Assembly (NCBI GenBank): GCA_022822545.1
Contig: JAJEBE010000058.1
Coordinates: 62,001-126,000 of the forward strand
DNA from: Anaerolineae bacterium
GTDB taxonomy: Bacteria; Chloroflexota; Anaerolineae; Aggregatilineales; Phototrophicaceae
DNA: 64,000 nt
Direction: 5' to 3'
The notes under the pieces are model-generated. The model did no database searches. It saw nothing but the letters and a program-made list of their open reading frames with translations, and was not told where the DNA came from. Below, piece by piece: positions 60,128 through 64,000 of this stretch (its first letter is position 1; each line of letters starts with the position of its first letter). Position numbers and translations under genes: made by a program.

Positions 60128-61126
60128 CTAACTGTAAGAAATCCGCGGGTCAAGTATGCCCAGCGCCATATCAGCGATGAAGTTGCCCGCTATGAGTAAT
60201 ATGCCGTAAAGCAGCATGATGCTGCCCGAAAGAAAGACATCCTGCTTCAGCAGCGCTTCGGCGAACATCGGCGCGATGGTCGGCAGACCAAAAACTATCG
60301 CCGCCTCCAACTCGCCCTGCAGCATATAGGGCAGCACCGTGCCTTGATAGGCGATGATGGGGTGCAACGCGTTCGGTACGGCATGACGATTCAGCACCCG
60401 CCGTTCATGCAAGCCTTTGGAACGGGCCGTCGTCACATATTGCTGATTCAGCACATCCAGCAAATTGCCGCGCATTACGCGCAGATTCCGCGCTACACCG
60501 CCCAGGCCGGCGATCAGAATCACCGGACCGACGTGCTTCAGCAGATCAATCGCCTTGGGGATCGACCAGGGCGCATAACGAAACTCCGGCGAGTGCATGG
60601 CGCTGACGTGCTCCCAGCCCAGCACAAACGCCAGGAAATACATGATGATAAGGGCGATGGAAAAACGCGGAAATGACGTCGCGAAAAAAGCGAAGGCCGC
60701 CGCCGTATTATCCGCCAGGCTATATTGCCGGTTGGCGACATAAATGCCCAGAATAATGCCGACTAAAGAAGATATTGCGTGCGCCGATAGCGCAATCCAG
60801 AGCGTACGCGGCAAGCGCTGCGCCAGCAATGAACTGACATCGACGCGCTGCGAAAACGACCAGCCGAAATCGCCCTGCAGCACTATCGCGCCCATCCATT
60901 TGAGGTATTGAATCGGTATCGGGTCAAGCAAGCCGTATTTGTCGCGCAGCTTGTTGGCCGCGTCTTCCGCTTCTTCTTCCGAGGTGCCGCCGAGCGCGAT
61001 CAACTCTTGCTTGTAAACATCGGCAAAATCGCCCGGCGGAATCTGAATAATCGTAAACGCCACAATCGTAATGACGACCAGGATAAAGAGTGATGATAAT
61101 AGGCGCTGAACGATGTAGCGTGCCAT
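60128..61126 (-). CDS. Oligopeptide-type ABC transporter permease (DppB/OppB)
   Basis: This 332-residue protein begins MARYIVQRLLSSLFILVVIT, has a soluble helical insert after the first membrane helix (EEEAEDAANKLRDKYGLLDP, then PIQYLKWMG), and the EAA coupling loop VTTARSKGLHERRVLNRHAV. The end is GILDPRISYS. It follows the binding-protein gene after a 156-bp spacer carrying a palindromic repeat and forms a heterodimeric channel with the DppC protein. Confidence 0.92.
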   Translation of the reverse strand: MARYIVQRLLSSLFILVVITIVAFTIIQIPPGDFADVYKQELIALGGTSEEEAEDAANKLRDKYGLLDPIPIQYLKWMGAIVLQGDFGWSFSQRVDVSSLLAQRLPRTLWIALSAHAISSLVGIILGIYVANRQYSLADNTAAAFAFFATSFPRFSIALIIMYFLAFVLGWEHVSAMHSPEFRYAPWSIPKAIDLLKHVGPVILIAGLGGVARNLRVMRGNLLDVLNQQYVTTARSKGLHERRVLNRHAVPNALHPIIAYQGTVLPYMLQGELEAAIVFGLPTIAPMFAEALLKQDVFLSGSIMLLYGILLIAGNFIADMALGILDPRISYS

Positions 61127-61207
61127 AAGCGAATTAGCCGATTATCGTATACGGGTCAGGCCGTTTGACGACGTCAAGTATAAATCATTTTGCTAAAAAG
61201 AGACAAC

Positions 61208-61236
61208 AGAGGCGCGACGACGCGCGCCCCTGTAAC
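61208..61236. repeat. Diverged short-form intergenic palindrome
   Basis: AGAGGCGCGACGACGCGCGC followed by CCCTGTAAC keeps the outer arms in the opposite orientation to most copies and lies between the binding protein and permease genes, as at 6997-7072. Confidence 0.5.
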
Positions 61237-61282
61237 TTCTGCAAGCAACAGGACGAGACTGAGCCCGCCCTGCCAAAACCAA

Positions 61283-63361
61283 CTACATGTCGTCCATGCC
61301 GTAAACCGGCGCCGTACCGGGGAAGATCTCGGCGATCTGCTCATCCGGGTTGACCCAAACGGCTTCCGGAATCACATTGCCCCAGGTCCACTGATAGAAG
61401 AATGGAGGCGCGCCAACCGGGATGTTGTTGAAACGCTGCGCCAATGCCAAACCGTAACGACCGACGATGCCGCCGACCTTGTAGACATTCTCGGTGAAGA
61501 GCTGGTTGTAACGCGACATCAGTTCCTTGCGCGCGTCAAAGTCCGGCTCCAGGCAGAAGGCGTTGACGATCTCAACGATCTCAGCCTCGAAGTCCAGCAG
61601 GTCGCGCTCGCCGCCATCAGCGCGATGGAAGTCAGGCGTGATGTCCGTTACCGGACCCAGATCCTGACAGCGAGTGAAGGAAGTGGTGTACTCTTGACCG
61701 ATACGGTCAACGCGCATTTCCCAGGTGCCGGTGGTGATCGCGTCGTTCGAGGCGGGACCCTGCAGCGGTTGCAGGTTGACCTGTACGCCCACATCCTGCA
61801 TCAGCAGCACAAAGGCGTCGCCGATCTGTCCGGTCGCCTCGGCGGCTACGCTGGTGTTCAAAACAACAACCAGGTTGTCGCCGGCCAGCGGACCATCAGT
61901 CCAGTTCACGATCCCGTCGCCATCGGTATCTTCAAAACCAAGCTCAGCGAGCAGAGCGCGCGCGGAGTCGGGCGAGTACGGATAGTAAACCACGCTGTCG
62001 ATATCGAAGTAGGGCGAGCCGGGCGTCAAGCCGCTGGCGAAAGCGCGCATGAAGGGACCGCGGATGACCGCTTGCCCAATGCCGTCGCCGTCAACCGCGT
62101 GTTGAACCGCGCGGCGGAAACGAACATCGCGGAAGAGATCGCGCAGCGCTTGGTCGCGCTCATTTTGTACACCGAGTGACGATGACAAGTTGAACTCGAT
62201 ATCGAAAGCCAGAGTCTCCGGACCCCACTCGATATAGAAGTGCGCATCATCCTCTTGCGAACGGGTGATGGCTTCAACATAGGTGCTCGGGTTCTCGAGG
62301 TTGGTGTGGTCGATCGAGCCGGCCAGCGTACCCAGCGTACGGCCGATACCGCTGGGACCCTTCTCAAAGGTCACTTCTTCAAGGTACGGCAATTGGTTGC
62401 CGGCCTCATCGACCTTCCAGTAATAGGGGTTCCGGCGATGTACCATGAACTCGTCAATCTGATAGTCGACAGCTACCCAGGGACCCATCGTCGGAACAGG
62501 CAGCGCGTCCTGTACCTGGAAAGTCTCGAAAGTGTCATAGTCGGACTCAGCATTGACCGCCGGGTGCATCGGCGCGTAAATGTGCTCGGCGCAAATGTTG
62601 AAGTCCAGGAAGTCCATCTTGAACAGCAACTGAACCGGGAAGGCAACCGGGAAGGTCCAGGTGATCTGGTTGTCGCCCGTCTGCTCAAGGTTGACGTCCT
62701 CGCCATTGATCTGCCAGGTCGAGCGGTTCGTCCAGGAATTCACGTTCTCATCCAGAATGATGTGATTCCAGGTGAACATGATGTCATGAACGCCAAAGGC
62801 ATGGCCGTCGGACCACTTCGCGCCCTCGATGATATTCATCACGAGCTGCATGCCGTCGTCGCTCCAAGCCCAATCCGTCGCCAAATTCGGCAGCGGCTCC
62901 AGATTGTCCTTGCGCAGGAACATGGGACCAGACTTGACCAGCGACTCGCCATAGATGTAGTTGATGCCGAACCAACCCTGCGTTTGACGGGCGCAGAGAT
63001 TCCAACCGGCAGTCGGCACAGCCGAGAAGTCGCGCCATTGGCCGCCGTAAACGCCCGGACCCGTCGACATACCCGAATTCAAGATAACCTGCGGGTTATC
63101 CGGCAGGCGTTCCTCAACCGGCGGCAATTCGCCAGCCTCAACCAAGGCGGTAACCCAGGCCGGCTCGCTGTAAGAATCGAGCCCCTTGTAAACCAGCATC
63201 TCATCCAGATTGAACCTGACAATCGGGTTGTCGCCGATCATTACGCCTTCTGGATAAGGCACGGGATCAGCGACCTCGCCCATCTGGGCGAAACCGGCGC
63301 CGACCGCCGCAAAAAGCGCTGCCGTCACCAGCAGCATACGAAGAAAACTTGAACGCTTCAT
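61283..63361 (-). CDS. ABC transporter solute-binding protein, family 5 (long form)
   Basis: This 692-residue protein has a signal peptide (MKRSSFLRMLLVTAALFAAV, then GAGFAQ) and no lipobox. ATG 63361 has GGAGGAG at good spacing. WAWSDDGMQLVMNIIEGAKW followed by SDGHAFG is the family 5 signature. The C-terminal lobe is unusually long for the family (peptide-binding members have about 510-540 residues), as in subgroups for oligosaccharides. With four neighbouring transporter genes it completes an importer. Confidence 0.91.
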   Translation of the reverse strand: MKRSSFLRMLLVTAALFAAVGAGFAQMGEVADPVPYPEGVMIGDNPIVRFNLDEMLVYKGLDSYSEPAWVTALVEAGELPPVEERLPDNPQVILNSGMSTGPGVYGGQWRDFSAVPTAGWNLCARQTQGWFGINYIYGESLVKSGPMFLRKDNLEPLPNLATDWAWSDDGMQLVMNIIEGAKWSDGHAFGVHDIMFTWNHIILDENVNSWTNRSTWQINGEDVNLEQTGDNQITWTFPVAFPVQLLFKMDFLDFNICAEHIYAPMHPAVNAESDYDTFETFQVQDALPVPTMGPWVAVDYQIDEFMVHRRNPYYWKVDEAGNQLPYLEEVTFEKGPSGIGRTLGTLAGSIDHTNLENPSTYVEAITRSQEDDAHFYIEWGPETLAFDIEFNLSSSLGVQNERDQALRDLFRDVRFRRAVQHAVDGDGIGQAVIRGPFMRAFASGLTPGSPYFDIDSVVYYPYSPDSARALLAELGFEDTDGDGIVNWTDGPLAGDNLVVVLNTSVAAEATGQIGDAFVLLMQDVGVQVNLQPLQGPASNDAITTGTWEMRVDRIGQEYTTSFTRCQDLGPVTDITPDFHRADGGERDLLDFEAEIVEIVNAFCLEPDFDARKELMSRYNQLFTENVYKVGGIVGRYGLALAQRFNNIPVGAPPFFYQWTWGNVIPEAVWVNPDEQIAEIFPGTAPVYGMDDM

Positions 63362-63458
63362 TGGAACTCCTCCAAATTTGATTGACAAAATTAACCCGTC
63401 CGCGCTTGACGCCGACAGGATAATTCACTTAAGACATACAAATCGCGCGGCAAGCGCA

Positions 63459-64000
63459 TCACGCGACCTCCGCTTCCGCCGCGTCGCCCTCATGCAGCCA
63501 GCAAGCCACTTGATGCTGCCCTTCCACCGTGGTCACCGGCGGCAGATGACTCCGGCATTTCGCCATCACATGAGGGCAGCGGTCGGCGAAGGCGCAACCC
63601 GGTATCTCTGCCGTCGCGTTGGGCACGATGCCTTCGATCGGCACCAGAATATCCTTGCGCCGCCCCAATACCGGTATCGACTGCAGCAAGCCGACGGTGT
63701 AGGGATGCTGCGGATTGCGGAAGATGTCAATGGTGCTGCCGTATTCGACGATCCGCCCGAAATACATCACCGCCACAAAATCGGCCATCTGCGAGACGAC
63801 GCCCAGGTTATGCGTGATGATGATGATGGAAGAGCCGAAATCGTCTTGCAACTGTTCCATCAAGCTGATGATCTGCGCCTGAATCGTGACATCCAGCGCG
63901 GTCGTCGGCTCATCGGCGATCAGTATCGACGGATTGCAGGACAACGCCAAAGCGATCATCACGCGCTGGCGCATGCCGCCGCTGAGCTGATGCGGGTATT
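63459..64000 (-). CDS. Oligopeptide-type ABC transporter ATPase (DppD/OppD), partial at 5' end
   Basis: The frame runs off the right edge, leaving 180 residues. The visible part begins [20 protein letters not shown], the signature region, then Walker [13 protein letters not shown], the switch His of IITHNLGVV, and the C-terminal domain with [17 protein letters not shown], whose cysteines mark the DppD/OppD type. The stop is at 63459 and the binding-protein gene follows after 97 bp. The upstream part of the operon lies beyond the window. Confidence 0.93.
   Translation of the reverse strand, partial: YPHQLSGGMRQRVMIALALSCNPSILIADEPTTALDVTIQAQIISLMEQLQDDFGSSIIIITHNLGVVSQMADFVAVMYFGRIVEYGSTIDIFRNPQHPYTVGLLQSIPVLGRRKDILVPIEGIVPNATAEIPGCAFADRCPHVMAKCRSHLPPVTTVEGQHQVACWLHEGDAAEAEVA

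Noticed and set aside
1..64000. tRNA, rRNA, prophage, CRISPR and toxin-antitoxin genes
   Set aside because: I looked for conserved tRNA T-loop sequence, rRNA segments, integrase or transposase motifs and short direct repeats with spacers and saw none that could be supported.

Overview
This window most likely comes from a heterotrophic, carbohydrate-scavenging bacterium, plausibly a member of the Chloroflexota (Anaerolineae-like). I infer that from the moderately high GC content, the many sugar and peptide ABC importers, the acid-sugar catabolic enzymes, an F420/flavin-type luciferase-family oxidoreductase, and families of short intergenic palindromes. There is no rRNA, tRNA or marker gene in the window, so the lineage is a guess. 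I saw no prophage, CRISPR array or intact insertion sequence.

Layout. (1) Positions 1-9878, minus strand: a LacI-type regulator followed by a solute-binding protein, two oligopeptide-type permeases, an Asp-box (sialidase-fold) protein, an acid-sugar dehydratase of the enolase superfamily, a DapA-type aldolase, an oligogalacturonate-lyase-like PL22 protein and a Gfo/Idh/MocA protein cut by the window edge. (2) Positions 10060-21660, plus strand, divergent from the regulator: a second DapA-type aldolase, a sulfatase, a protein very close to D-tartrate dehydratase, a GT8-like glycosyltransferase, a 1038-residue protein resembling exo-rhamnogalacturonan lyases (PL26/YetA-like), a TIM-barrel epimerase, a second Gfo/Idh protein, an amidohydrolase and an ADP-ribosylglycohydrolase-fold protein. 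Two identical 12-bp LacI-family operators, one per divergent promoter, tie the two sides together. The set reads as a locus for importing and dismantling an acidic, probably sulfated, plant or algal oligosaccharide. The degradative enzymes show no secretion signal, so breakdown appears to be cytoplasmic after uptake.

(3) Positions 21840-26638: a monosaccharide ABC importer (binding protein, permease, double ATPase, permease) with its own promoter and an operator-like palindrome. (4) Positions 26762-35010: metabolic genes in short units: two aminotransferases, an endonuclease/phosphatase-fold protein, two NAD(P)-dependent Rossmann oxidoreductases, an M20 peptidase and a luciferase-like oxidoreductase, separated by repeat-rich spacers. 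(5) Positions 35114-40228: five tandem GT2 glycosyltransferase paralogues whose ends are nearly identical while their middles differ. (6) Positions 40352-46489: a DUF1801 protein and a HEAT-like protein, then three tandem branched-chain-type solute-binding proteins followed by a nucleoside hydrolase, with no permease. (7) Positions 46916-52956: a large Asp-box propeller protein and an APC transporter fused to two universal stress domains. (8) Positions 53221-55544: L-arabinose isomerase and L-ribulose-5-phosphate 4-epimerase. (9) Positions 55631-64000: a complete oligopeptide-type ABC importer (one ATPase gene cut by the window edge), with a small membrane protein and a GT39 glycosyltransferase at its 3' end.

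Spacers carry two dispersed repeat families: a GGGGCGAC...GTCGCCC palindrome in short (about 28 bp) and long (about 52 bp) forms, and a CACAGAG-type repeat. Regulation visible in the sequence includes the twin LacI operators, several sigma70-type promoters, a perfect stem-loop inside the monosaccharide importer operon, and a GACAAA/TTTGTC half-site cluster in a 1.07-kb spacer.
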